64,000 bases of DNA from Sphingobium_A sp965228065 (lineage in GTDB: Bacteria > Pseudomonadota > Alphaproteobacteria > Sphingomonadales > Sphingomonadaceae): positions 2,604,001 to 2,668,000 of the forward strand of contig OZ245788.1 in the NCBI GenBank assembly GCA_965228065.1. Reading direction: 5' to 3'. Shown here piece by piece: positions 55,756 through 64,000 of this stretch. How positions within the stretch are numbered: the first letter of the stretch is position 1; the number at the start of each line of letters is the position of its first letter. The notes beneath the pieces were generated by a model, which searched no databases, had not been told where the DNA came from, and worked only from the letters and a program-made list of their open reading frames with translations. Made by a program: the position numbers and the translations under genes.

Positions 55756-57849
55756 ATGAAGATCACGCTGGCAGCGTTGTTGCTGAGCGTCTCGACAACG
55801 GCATGGGCAGAAACCACCGAGCGGCTTTCGATCGTCGCGAACGGCGAAACCATCGGTTCGGTCGTCGCGGTCAGCGATGGCGACCGGACCAGTGTGGACT
55901 ATCGCGTCGACAATAACGGCCGCGGTCCGAAGCATCGCGAGGAGGTGATATTCGGTCAGGGCGGCGTTCCGACATCGTGGACGATCAAGGGATCGTCGTT
56001 GATGGGTGGCGCAGTCGATGAGAGCTATCGCTGGGGCAAGGGCAGTGCACAATGGACGAGCCAGGCCGATGCCGGCACCGTCAAGGCTGCGCAGCCGCCG
56101 CTTTATGTCGTGAACGACGACAGCCCCTTCGCGACCTGGGTCTATGCGCGCGCCGCGCTCGCCCGGCCGGAGAAGACAATCTCGGCATTGCCAGCGGGCA
56201 AGGTCTCGATCGAGACGCTGAAGACGATGACCGTGGGGGAGGGCGCAGCCGCCGCCAAGGTGACCGCTTATCGGCTGACCGGCGTGCAGCTCAATCCCAG
56301 CTATCTGCTGCTCGATGCCGAGGGGCGGCTGTTCGCGCTGTTCGGTACGTCGATGGACGGCGTCACGATCCGCAGCGGTTATGAAGCGGAGGTGCCGAAG
56401 CTGGCCCGCCTCGGCAGCGAGTTCGATACCGAACGTGCTCTCGAACTGCAGCGCAAGCTGGCGCATCGCTTCGACACGCCGGTCCGATTCCGCAACGTCC
56501 GCATCTTCGATCCGGCAAAGGGTGCACTCTCGGCGCCGTCCACCGTCGTGGTCATGCGCGATACCATCACTCAGGTGGTCGCCGACGACACGACACCGGC
56601 ACCCGCCGATCAGGTGGTGATCGACGGGGAAGGGGGCACGCTTTATCCGGGCCTGCACGACATGCATTCGCATGCCACCTTGTCATCGGGCCTGATGTAT
56701 CTTGCCGCCGGCGTCACCTCCACGCGCGACATGGGCAATGACAACGGCTTTCTCCAGGGGCTGATCGACCGGATCGATGCCGGGACGATCGTCTGGCCCC
56801 GCATCGTGCCGAGCGGCTTCATCGAGGGACGCAGCCAATATTCGGCGCGCACGGGGTTCATTCCCGCCACGGTCGAGGAAGCGCTGAAGAATGTGCGCTG
56901 GTACGCCGATCACGGCTATGCCGAGATCAAGATCTACAATTCGATGAACCCGGATTGGGTGAAGCCGATCGCGACCGAAGCCCATCGCCTTGGGCTGCGC
57001 GTCACCGGCCATGTTCCCGCCTTCGACACGCCGGATCGGGTGATCGAGGATGGCTATGATTCCATCGCCCATATCAACCAGCTCATGCTCGGCTGGATCC
57101 TGCGCCCCGACGAGGACAGTCGGACGCCGCTGCGGCTGACCGCCATGGCGCGCGGGGGCTCGCTCGATCTGTCATCCGAACCGGTGCGCAAGACGGTGGG
57201 GCTGATGAAGCAGCATGGCGTCGCGCTCGATACGACCGCGGTGATCATCGAACAGCTCATGCTCAGCCGCGCGCGGCAGGTGCCGCCGGGGCAGGAGGAT
57301 TTCCTGTCGCACATGCCGATCGGTTTCCAGCGCTATCGCAAGCGATCCTATGTGACACTGGCCAATGCGGCGGACGATCTCGCTTATCAGTCCGGTTTCG
57401 CCAAGGTGCTGGAAACGATCGGGATGCTGCACCGTCAGGGCATCCGCCTGTTGCCGGGCACCGACGACGCAACCGGTTTCTCGGTGCTGCGCGAACTGGA
57501 GCTCTATGTGAAGGCCGGGATGACGCCCGCCGAAGCCCTACGCGCGGGTACGCTGGGTGCGGAGGAATATATGGGCCGCGCCGATCGGGTCGGTTCGATC
57601 GCTCAGGGCAAGCTGGCCGATTTCGTGCTGGTCGCCGGCGATCCCACCCGCGACATTGCGGCGATCAAGCGGCCGCGCATGGTGATGAAGGGCGGCGTGA
57701 TCTACATCCCGTCCGAGATATATGGTGAACTGGGTATCGAGCCGTTCACCACCGCGCCCGCGATCCGGCCCGCGACCAAAACCGTCGTCCAGATCGAGGA
57801 CGGCGCGCGTGTCGGTTTCGGTTATGAGGGTCATGTTCATGAGGATTGA
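55756..57849 (+). CDS. Large exported amidohydrolase with N-terminal beta-rich domain
   Basis: A 697-residue protein. The signal peptide is 'MKITLAALLLSVSTTAWA'. Residues about 20-225 form an extra beta-rich domain of a type seen before amidohydrolases in sphingomonads and Xanthomonas; its job is unknown. The amidohydrolase domain has HxH at 304/306 in 'HDMHSHA', Lys in 'EIKIYNS', His in 'GHVPAF', His in 'IAHINQ' and Asp in 'PGTDDATG'. It is probably a dipeptidase or related amidase. It starts 40 bp after the first S10 gene and overlaps the second by 11 bp. Confidence 0.9.
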   Translation: MKITLAALLLSVSTTAWAETTERLSIVANGETIGSVVAVSDGDRTSVDYRVDNNGRGPKHREEVIFGQGGVPTSWTIKGSSLMGGAVDESYRWGKGSAQWTSQADAGTVKAAQPPLYVVNDDSPFATWVYARAALARPEKTISALPAGKVSIETLKTMTVGEGAAAAKVTAYRLTGVQLNPSYLLLDAEGRLFALFGTSMDGVTIRSGYEAEVPKLARLGSEFDTERALELQRKLAHRFDTPVRFRNVRIFDPAKGALSAPSTVVVMRDTITQVVADDTTPAPADQVVIDGEGGTLYPGLHDMHSHATLSSGLMYLAAGVTSTRDMGNDNGFLQGLIDRIDAGTIVWPRIVPSGFIEGRSQYSARTGFIPATVEEALKNVRWYADHGYAEIKIYNSMNPDWVKPIATEAHRLGLRVTGHVPAFDTPDRVIEDGYDSIAHINQLMLGWILRPDEDSRTPLRLTAMARGGSLDLSSEPVRKTVGLMKQHGVALDTTAVIIEQLMLSRARQVPPGQEDFLSHMPIGFQRYRKRSYVTLANAADDLAYQSGFAKVLETIGMLHRQGIRLLPGTDDATGFSVLRELELYVKAGMTPAEALRAGTLGAEEYMGRADRVGSIAQGKLADFVLVAGDPTRDIAAIKRPRMVMKGGVIYIPSEIYGELGIEPFTTAPAIRPATKTVVQIEDGARVGFGYEGHVHED

Positions 57850-59356
57850 TCGACGCTTGGCCGGCCTGGCACTGGGGTTGGCGCTGATGGCAAGCCCGGT
57901 CGCGCCGGTCTCTGCGCAGCCGGCCACGGCGCCCGCTCCGGCGCCGCGCATTTTCCTGACCCAGCATGATGGCAATTTCGGGGGCACGCGGCTGCGCTAT
58001 TCGGCCGCGCTGGAGGAATTTCTGTTGCGCGACGCCGCGGGCACGCCGGCCGCGAGCGTCTTCGCTACCAGCTATATCCGGACGGATGCGAAACAGGGCG
58101 CCGCTCGGCCGGTGATCTTCGCCTTCAATGGTGGGCCGGGGTCGGCGTCGATCTGGCTGCATCTCGGCCTGCTGGGGCCGCGCCGTGTGGATTATGACGA
58201 CGCGGCATCGGCGCGGACGACGGCTCCGTTCGCGACGCTGGCCAATCCGGACAGTCCGCTCGACGTGGCGGACGTGGTGCTGATCGATCCGCCGGGCACG
58301 GGCTACAGCCGAGTACTGCCGGGCGGGAAGACCGAAAACTATTATGGCGTCCAGCAGGATGCACAGGCCATGGCAACCGTGATCCAGCAATGGCTGCAAC
58401 GGCATGGCCGGTTGAATTCGCCCAAATATCTGATCTCCGAAAGCTATGGCACGATCCGCGCCGCCGTGGTTGCGCGCGTGCTGGCGGGCGGCCCGACCCA
58501 GACCGGGCGGATGGATGGCGTGACGCTCAACGGCATCATCATGCTCGGACAGGCGCTCGACATGGCGCGCGGCGCCGAGGGCGACGATCGCGCCTATCTG
58601 GCGCTGTTGCCCTCGCTGGCCGCGACCGCCTGCCATTTCGGCAAGGTCGCGTCGGGCTGCACGGCGGAGGGGCAGGTGGATGCCGCGCGCCGCTTCATCG
58701 AGACGACGTATCTGCAGGCGCTTTATGCCGGATCCCGGCTGCCCGCCGAGCGCAAGACGGAGGTTGCGCGGCAGATGTCGGCGCTGATCGGCGTTGCGGA
58801 TAAGGATATCCTGGCTGCCGATCTCCGCATCTCGGGCCCGGCTTTTGCGAAACTGCTGCTGGGCGAGGAGCGCCAGCGCGTCGGCATGTACGACACGCGG
58901 TTCGTGCTGGCGACGCCGGGCGCCGGCAGCGATCCGGTCGCGGACGATCCGGCGATGGGACAATATGTCCCCGGCTTCGTTGCTGCCTGGAACGATTATG
59001 CGCGCGACGAACTGAAAGCGACACTGGACCTGCCCTATGAGGCGATCGCCTTTCGCGCGGTGAACGGGCGGTGGGACTATGGTTTTGGCCCTGGCGTACC
59101 GGTCGGGGCGAATTTCGCGACCGACCTTGCCGTCGCGATGAACCGCAATCCGCAGATGCGGCTGATGGTCGGCACCGGCTATTATGATCTCGTCACCCCG
59201 CTGGGCAGCGCCGATTACACGCTGGCCCATGCGGGCGTGCCGCTGGCGGCGACGACATTCCGTCATTACCCATCGGGACACATGCCCTATCTCGGCGCGG
59301 AATCGCGTACCGTGCTGGCGCGTGACATCCGTGCATTTGTGAGCGAGCGCCGATGA
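57839..59356 (+). CDS. S10-family serine carboxypeptidase, second copy
   Basis: A 505-residue exported S10 peptidase. ATG 57839 is preferred (GAGGG 9 bp upstream); ATG 57833 and 57824 are in frame. Signal peptide ends 'APVSAQP'. Triad: Ser202 in 'SESYGT', Asp450 in 'GYYDLVTP', His481 in 'SGHMPY'; oxyanion 'FNGGPGSAS'. The usual Gly before Glu-Ser is Ser here. It differs from the first S10 protein in the middle section, so the two probably have different specificities. It overlaps the permease gene by 4 bp (ATGA). Confidence 0.92.
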   Translation: MRIDRRLAGLALGLALMASPVAPVSAQPATAPAPAPRIFLTQHDGNFGGTRLRYSAALEEFLLRDAAGTPAASVFATSYIRTDAKQGAARPVIFAFNGGPGSASIWLHLGLLGPRRVDYDDAASARTTAPFATLANPDSPLDVADVVLIDPPGTGYSRVLPGGKTENYYGVQQDAQAMATVIQQWLQRHGRLNSPKYLISESYGTIRAAVVARVLAGGPTQTGRMDGVTLNGIIMLGQALDMARGAEGDDRAYLALLPSLAATACHFGKVASGCTAEGQVDAARRFIETTYLQALYAGSRLPAERKTEVARQMSALIGVADKDILAADLRISGPAFAKLLLGEERQRVGMYDTRFVLATPGAGSDPVADDPAMGQYVPGFVAAWNDYARDELKATLDLPYEAIAFRAVNGRWDYGFGPGVPVGANFATDLAVAMNRNPQMRLMVGTGYYDLVTPLGSADYTLAHAGVPLAATTFRHYPSGHMPYLGAESRTVLARDIRAFVSERR

Positions 59357-60696
59357 CGACGACCCCGGAACGGCAAGGCCTGCGCAAGAGCGTGGGGCTG
59401 GTGGGTGTGGTCACCTTCGGCGCGGGCACCGCGATCGGGGTTTCGATCTTCTCGATCCTCCAGCCCACCGCCCAGGTTGCCGGATCCGGACTGCTCGCGG
59501 CGATCGGCGTGGCCGCGCTGCCGATGCTCGTCTTCGCGGTCGCCTATGCCTATCTCGGCTCTGCCCTGCCGGTATCGGGCGCATCCTATGAATGGCCGAG
59601 CCGGTTCATCCATCCCGGTGTCGGCTTCATCATCGCCTGGCTGCGGATCATCTCCAATGTCGGCGCGCTGACGATCCTGTCGCAGGTGATGATCAGCTAT
59701 CTCGGCATGATCCTGCCTTTGCCGCTGAAGCCCGCAATGGGGGTGACGATCACGCTGATCTTCGCGCTCAACTATATCGGGGTTTCGGTTGCGGCGCGTG
59801 TGCAGACGCTGCTGATGGGCCTGTTGCTCGTCGTGCTGGCAGTGTTTGTCGCCACCGGACTGCCCCATTTCGACGGCGCATTGGTCGGCAACCCGCTGGA
59901 CACGCCGACATTGGCGATCCTCGGCGTGGTGCCGCTGATGATCAGCCTGTTCCTGGGCATCGAATCCGCGGTCGAGATCGGTGAGGAAGTGCGCAATCCG
60001 CAGCGCAACATACCGCTCGGCATCGCACTGGCGATCGGTCTATCCGCCTTGGTCTACGGCCTGGTCGCGGTCACCGCGCTGGGGCTGGTGGGCCCGGCCG
60101 ATCTGGCGAAGAGCGAGGCGCCATTGCTCGATGCGGCAAAGGTTGCCCTGGGCGGCCTCGCCGTACCGCTGATCGTTGGTGCGGCCTGCGTCTCGATCCT
60201 GAAATCGATGAATGCCGCGACTCTGACCTTTTCGCGCAGCCTGTTCGCCATGGGGCGCAACGGTGCGCTGCCGCGCGCAATCGGTGCTGTGCATCCACGG
60301 TTCGGCACGCCGCACCGGGCGATCCTGTTCGGCTATGTCTGCGCCATGTGCGGACTGTTGCTGCCCAAGAGCCTGGTGTTCCTGCTGCTTGCGGTGAACG
60401 TGCCGACCATGTTGAAATATATGGCGTGTTCGTTCTCTGCGACGGTCGTGGCGCGCCGTCATCCCGACATCCATGCCCGATCCCAGCTCAAGCTGCGCCC
60501 CCGGACGGTGGTGGCCGTCGGCTATACCGGCATGGTCTGCGCGCTGCTGATCGGCCTGTTCGGGATCGAAGCGGATGCGCGGCCCTATCTGCTGGTCGGC
60601 GGCTGGCTGCTGGTCGGTCTGGTCTATTGGTTCGTGAAGGGGCGCGGCGACGTTGCCGCCGTTGCACGCGAAGCCGGGCACGGTTCGGGCGAATAA
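59353..60696 (+). CDS. APC-family amino acid permease
   Basis: A 447-residue inner-membrane transporter with about twelve helices. The APC marker in helix 1, 'GAGTAIGVSIFS' (about 23-34), and 'GIESAVEIGEEVRNPQRNIP' in helix 6/loop (about 203-222) are present. It should import amino acids made by the two carboxypeptidases and the amidohydrolase. The ATG overlaps the second S10 stop (ATGA). Confidence 0.93.
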   Translation: MTTTPERQGLRKSVGLVGVVTFGAGTAIGVSIFSILQPTAQVAGSGLLAAIGVAALPMLVFAVAYAYLGSALPVSGASYEWPSRFIHPGVGFIIAWLRIISNVGALTILSQVMISYLGMILPLPLKPAMGVTITLIFALNYIGVSVAARVQTLLMGLLLVVLAVFVATGLPHFDGALVGNPLDTPTLAILGVVPLMISLFLGIESAVEIGEEVRNPQRNIPLGIALAIGLSALVYGLVAVTALGLVGPADLAKSEAPLLDAAKVALGGLAVPLIVGAACVSILKSMNAATLTFSRSLFAMGRNGALPRAIGAVHPRFGTPHRAILFGYVCAMCGLLLPKSLVFLLLAVNVPTMLKYMACSFSATVVARRHPDIHARSQLKLRPRTVVAVGYTGMVCALLIGLFGIEADARPYLLVGGWLLVGLVYWFVKGRGDVAAVAREAGHGSGE

Positions 60697-60700
60697 TCGA

Positions 60701-60752
60701 CCCAAATTATGCGCTGCACTCATCCCGGCGCGCGATATCGAATAATATGTGC
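60701..60752. promoter_or_regulatory. Pair of AT-rich dyads before the aminotransferase gene
   Basis: CCCAAATTATGCGC (60701-60714) and CGAATAATATGTGC (60739-60752) have centres about 38 bp apart and end 27 bp before the aminotransferase start. The second member is weaker. They fit the Lrp-type pattern seen at 54131-54188 and 62016-62072. Confidence 0.5.
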
Positions 60753-60778
60753 CGGCCGGCGCCGATAAAAAGGACGCA

Positions 60779-61969
60779 ATGTCCAAGAATGAAAGAATGC
60801 TGGCGGTGGAAATGGTTGTGCCGGAAAATGAGAGTTATGCCGATTGGGTGAAGACCGCGATCGGTATGGCGCGTGCGCGCGACGGGCGTACCGTCAGCCT
60901 GTTCGAAAGTTCGGTTCCCGAACCCCGTGAACTGCTGCGTCAGACCATCGTCGATGCGGTCGAGCCGTCATTCTCCCCTTATTATGTGAGTGCGTTCAGC
61001 GACGGCAATCCGTTCGTGCGCGACATGCTGGCCGATCGCTATGCCGTCGATCGGGCGCAGATATTGTGCACCACCGGGGCGACCGGCGCGCTTTCGCTGA
61101 TCTATCGCACCTTCCTGCAGCCCGGCGATCACGTGCTGGTCGAAACGCCGGGCTTCGACCTGTTCAGCTGGCTGGCCGAGGCACAGGGCGTTGCCGTCGA
61201 CGGATTCCAGCGCAGGGGCGACCGGTTCTCCATCGACGTGGCGGACGTGGAAGCACGGCTGCGTCCTGAAACGCGCCTCGTCGTCCTGTCCGATCTCCAC
61301 AATCCGTCGGGTATGCCGGTCGGGCAGGCCGTATTGCGCGATCTTGCCGCGCTTGCCGAGCGGCGCGGCTTCCTGCTGGTCGTCGACGAGGTCTATGCCG
61401 AATATACCCCCAAGGATCAGCGCCCGGAAGCGGCGGCCGCGCTGTCACCCTCGGTCATCAGCATTTCCAGCCTGACGAAGATCTATGGTCTTGGCGTGTT
61501 GCGTTGCGGCTGGATCGTCGGCGCCCCCGATGTGGTCGCCCGCATTCGCCGCCTGAATGGCCGCGTCGAATTCGGGGTGTCGACCCTGTCGCACGCGATG
61601 GCCGCGCATGTGCTCGCCAATTCCGCGGTCTTCGACGAGAATTCGCGCAGCTATGTCGCGCGGTGCCGGCCGCGGTTCGAAGCGTGGTTCAAGGCGATGG
61701 TCGCGGAAGGATTGATGGCGGGCGCGCTGCCCGACGACGGATGCATCTGTTTTCCGTCGCTCCCCGGCGTTCGTGACACCAGGGCGTTTTCCGAATGGCT
61801 GATCGCGCGCAGCGGCGTGATCGTCGCGCCCGGCGAGTATTTCGGTGCGCCCGGCCATATCCGCATCGGCTTTTGCCAGGAAGACGAGAATCTGGAAGCC
61901 GGACTGATGGGACTGGAAGAGGGCTTGCGCCATTATGTCGATCGGCCGGCGATGGCGCAGGCGCTCTGA
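60779..61969 (+). CDS. Class I/II PLP-dependent aminotransferase
   Basis: A 396-residue fold-type I enzyme. PLP contacts are 'TTGATGALSLIYR' (about 98-110), 'LHNPSGMPVG' (about 174-183), Asp-Glu in 'VVDEVYAEY' (about 203-211) and the Schiff-base Lys234 in 'SSLTKIYGLG'; Arg near 376 in 'GHIRIGFCQ' binds the substrate carboxylate. It converts an amino acid to its keto acid. AAAAAGGA precedes ATG 60779. It could also be a C-S lyase or a different PLP branch. Confidence 0.92.
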   Translation: MSKNERMLAVEMVVPENESYADWVKTAIGMARARDGRTVSLFESSVPEPRELLRQTIVDAVEPSFSPYYVSAFSDGNPFVRDMLADRYAVDRAQILCTTGATGALSLIYRTFLQPGDHVLVETPGFDLFSWLAEAQGVAVDGFQRRGDRFSIDVADVEARLRPETRLVVLSDLHNPSGMPVGQAVLRDLAALAERRGFLLVVDEVYAEYTPKDQRPEAAAALSPSVISISSLTKIYGLGVLRCGWIVGAPDVVARIRRLNGRVEFGVSTLSHAMAAHVLANSAVFDENSRSYVARCRPRFEAWFKAMVAEGLMAGALPDDGCICFPSLPGVRDTRAFSEWLIARSGVIVAPGEYFGAPGHIRIGFCQEDENLEAGLMGLEEGLRHYVDRPAMAQAL

Positions 61970-62015
61970 CGGCGGAGCGGCCTTGGGGAAATCCTGATCC
62001 TCCACGGCTGCGATA

Positions 62016-62072
62016 CGCGAAAGTTTATGCGTTGAGTGCCCCGCCGACCGCGATTCCGAATAAATATGGCGG
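62016..62072. promoter_or_regulatory. Pair of AT-rich dyads before the last TonB receptor
   Basis: CGCGAAAGTTTATGCG (62016-62031) and TTCCGAATAAATATGGCGG (62054-62072) have centres about 40 bp apart, 165 bp before the receptor start. The first is almost the same as the site at 54131 (GAAA-A/G-TTTATGCG). Confidence 0.55.
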
Positions 62073-62236
62073 CGGGCCGAGAGTAGTTTGTGTGCAGCCT
62101 TGATGGGGAAGGTCCGATCGGAATGCGCGGCGATCGTCGCGGAATTTTCCGGCGGGTCGGATGGGAGGCATCATATCCGGATGTGGGGTTCGAGAGAGCC
62201 TGGGCATCCGGATCGGGTTCAGTGGAGGTCCAAAAA

Positions 62237-64000
62237 ATGATAAAGTTCAAACATGCAGTCTCCGTCACGACGGCGATCGCCGCGCTGGCGATTTCGTTGC
62301 CGGCTCTGGCACAGGATGCGCAGTCGCCGAGCGAAAGCGCCGAAGGCGACATCATCGTCACCGCGCAGAAAAAGTCGGAGCGTCTGCTCGACGTGCCGGT
62401 CGCGATCAGCGCGATTTCGGCGGAGACGCTGACCACGCAGAATATCAACCGGATCTCGGAATTCTTCGATCGCGTGCCGGGCCTTCAATATTCCGGCCAG
62501 CGCGTGTCTGCGCTCTCGCTGCGCGGCGTCACCACCGGCGGAGCGACGGCACCGACCGTCGCCTTGCTGGTCGACGACGTCCAGTTCGGCGGAACCACCG
62601 GCGCCGGCCAGCCGCCGATTCCCGATTTCGACGCCAGCGCGATCAGCCGGGTGGAAGTGCTGCGCGGCCCGCAGGGCACGCTGTATGGCGCGTCGAGCCT
62701 TGGCGGCCTGATCAAATATGTCCTCAAGGAACCCGATACCCGCGAATTTTCCGGCCGTGTCGAACTGGGCGGCACGTCGGTCGCACATGGTGGCACCGGC
62801 TATGCGGTGCGCGGTTCGGTCAATGTTCCGATCAGCGACTGGCTCGCGATCGCCGGCAGCGGCTTCAAGCGTGAGGACGCGCCCTATCTGAACAATATCA
62901 ACCCCAAGGCGCTGAAGGCGAAGGACGTCAACACGCGCGACGTCTGGGGCTTCCGCGGCGCGGCGCTGATCAAGCCGGCCGACAATTTCCGCATTGTCCT
63001 GTCGGCCCTGAATCAGAAGCAAGACGCGATGAACAGCGATCTCGCGATCACATCGGGCGGCGTTCCGGTTTGCGTCGCCTGCACGCTCACCACATCTCCC
63101 AATCGGGCGACCGCGGTCACCACTTTCGAGCCGGTCTATGGCGACCTGACGCTCAATTCGCTCGATTCGATCAACAAGGCGAAGTTCCAGCTCTACTCGG
63201 CACGGGCTGAACTCGATCTGGGTGGCGTGAACATCACCTCGATCAGCGCATGGAGCCGCGCGGACAACGTCATCACCAGCGATGTCACCAGCGTGTTCGG
63301 TGGCCTGCTGCGGTCGCTTTACGGCCTGGCGACGACGCCGAACGTTCAGATCGCCAATGCCGATCGCACGCACAAATTCTCGCAGGAATTGCGCCTGAGC
63401 GGCGACATCGGTACCAGCCTGAGCTGGCTGGTCGGCGGTTTCTACACCGTCGAACACGCCGCGACCGACCAGACCCTGATCGCGTCGGGCAGCCTCAACA
63501 CCCGGCCCTATATCGGTGAAGGCCCCGGCATGTACCGCGAATATGCGGGTTTTGCGGACCTGACCTGGCACGCGACCGATAAGCTGGATATCCAGGTGGG
63601 TGGCCGTTACTCGCACAACAAGCAGCATAACGAGACCACGCTGAACACCGAAGCGACCGTCGCGCCGGTCTTCGGGTCGGGCACCACGATCGGCGATTCC
63701 AGCGACAATGCCTTCACCTGGCTGATCTCGCCCAACTATCACGTCTCGCGTGACATCATCGCCTATGCGCGGATTGCCACCGGTTATCGCCCGGGCGGCC
63801 CGAACATCGCGGCGCCGCCGTCGGTGCCGGACGCTTTCGGTCCCGATCGCGTGCTGAACTACGAACTCGGCTTCAAGGGCAAGGTCGTCCCCGGTCTGTT
63901 GACGATCGATGCGTCGCTGTTCCAGATCGACTGGAAGAAGATCCAGCTCCAGGGCACGGACTCGATCAGCTCGCTCACCTTCCTGGCCAATGGCGGCAAA
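62237..64000 (+). CDS. TonB-dependent receptor, 5' part
   Basis: The first 588 codons of an outer-membrane receptor that runs past the window end. The signal peptide is 'MIKFKHAVSVTTAIAALAIS' plus 'LPALAQD' (about 27). TonB-box-like 'GDIIVTAQKKSERL' (about 37-50), plug 'VEVLRGPQGTLYGASSLGG' (about 139-157) and about three-quarters of the barrel are visible. GGAGGT precedes ATG 62237. No STN domain. It lies after the aminotransferase gene and has the same dyad pair upstream, so its ligand is probably a peptide or amino-acid conjugate. Confidence 0.92.
   Translation, partial: MIKFKHAVSVTTAIAALAISLPALAQDAQSPSESAEGDIIVTAQKKSERLLDVPVAISAISAETLTTQNINRISEFFDRVPGLQYSGQRVSALSLRGVTTGGATAPTVALLVDDVQFGGTTGAGQPPIPDFDASAISRVEVLRGPQGTLYGASSLGGLIKYVLKEPDTREFSGRVELGGTSVAHGGTGYAVRGSVNVPISDWLAIAGSGFKREDAPYLNNINPKALKAKDVNTRDVWGFRGAALIKPADNFRIVLSALNQKQDAMNSDLAITSGGVPVCVACTLTTSPNRATAVTTFEPVYGDLTLNSLDSINKAKFQLYSARAELDLGGVNITSISAWSRADNVITSDVTSVFGGLLRSLYGLATTPNVQIANADRTHKFSQELRLSGDIGTSLSWLVGGFYTVEHAATDQTLIASGSLNTRPYIGEGPGMYREYAGFADLTWHATDKLDIQVGGRYSHNKQHNETTLNTEATVAPVFGSGTTIGDSSDNAFTWLISPNYHVSRDIIAYARIATGYRPGGPNIAAPPSVPDAFGPDRVLNYELGFKGKVVPGLLTIDASLFQIDWKKIQLQGTDSISSLTFLANGGK

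Overview
The window is chromosomal DNA from a GC-rich alphaproteobacterium, most likely Sphingomonas or a close relative. The 16S rRNA has sphingomonad-type sequence, and the rRNA operon has the alphaproteobacterial order 16S - tRNA-Ile - tRNA-Ala - 23S - 5S - tRNA-fMet. The protein genes are also typical: six TonB-dependent outer-membrane receptors in 64 kb, a FecI/FecR pair, and many secreted amidohydrolases and peptidases. I see no prophage, transposase, CRISPR array or plasmid backbone.

Layout. 1-2.7 kb: nitrilase 3' end, a REP-like inverted repeat, an aldo/keto reductase divergent from a LysR regulator, and a PspC-domain gene. 2.9-9.9 kb: ECF sigma factor, FecR anti-sigma, STN-type TonB receptor, then two exported amidohydrolases. 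9.9-13.5 kb: aldo/keto reductase, zinc alcohol dehydrogenase and exported cupin, divergent from a second LysR regulator. 13.5-16.3 kb: arsenic resistance (arsR, arsC, acr3, arsH). 16.3-21.4 kb: copper uptake and handling (DUF2946, TonB receptor, PCuAC, SCO, PepSY membrane protein). 21.6-22.9 kb: a 51-residue two-cysteine protein, cold-shock protein, IF-1, and a 22-codon leader ORF coupled to a DUF6481 gene. 22.9-29.4 kb: creatininase-family hydrolase and EamA transporter, divergent from a TonB receptor and FAD amine oxidase, then arginine succinyltransferase (astA). 29.6-38 kb: DUF4403 lipoprotein, M28 peptidase, another TonB receptor, an unrecognised 171-residue protein and a COG2509-type flavoprotein. 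38.3-44.1 kb: rrn operon with promoter, boxA sites, processing stems and two terminators. 44.2-47 kb: SGNH hydrolase, GST, TrhO. 47.1-53.4 kb: iron uptake (TonB, PepSY, PiuC, FMN hydroxy-acid oxidase, catecholate-type TonB receptor, Fur-like box) and an orphan response regulator. 53.4-64 kb: Lrp/AsnC regulator, two S10 carboxypeptidases, a large amidohydrolase, an APC permease, an aminotransferase and the start of a sixth TonB receptor.

How the genes work together. Much of the window reads as import-and-digest modules. A TonB receptor brings in a metal complex or peptide-like ligand, exported hydrolases cut it, an inner-membrane permease takes up the product, and an oxidase or aminotransferase uses it. 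The most interesting is the 53.4-64 kb locus. The three intergenic regions upstream of its transcription units each carry a pair of AT-rich imperfect dyads about 38-41 bp apart, and a further copy precedes the Lrp-family gene. I infer an amino-acid-responsive peptide-scavenging regulon. Other points to check are a 25-bp perfect inverted repeat that encodes the end of ArsR, a hairpin directly before the copper-receptor start codon, the coupled 22-codon leader ORF, and an 11-bp operator-like dyad before the orphan response regulator.
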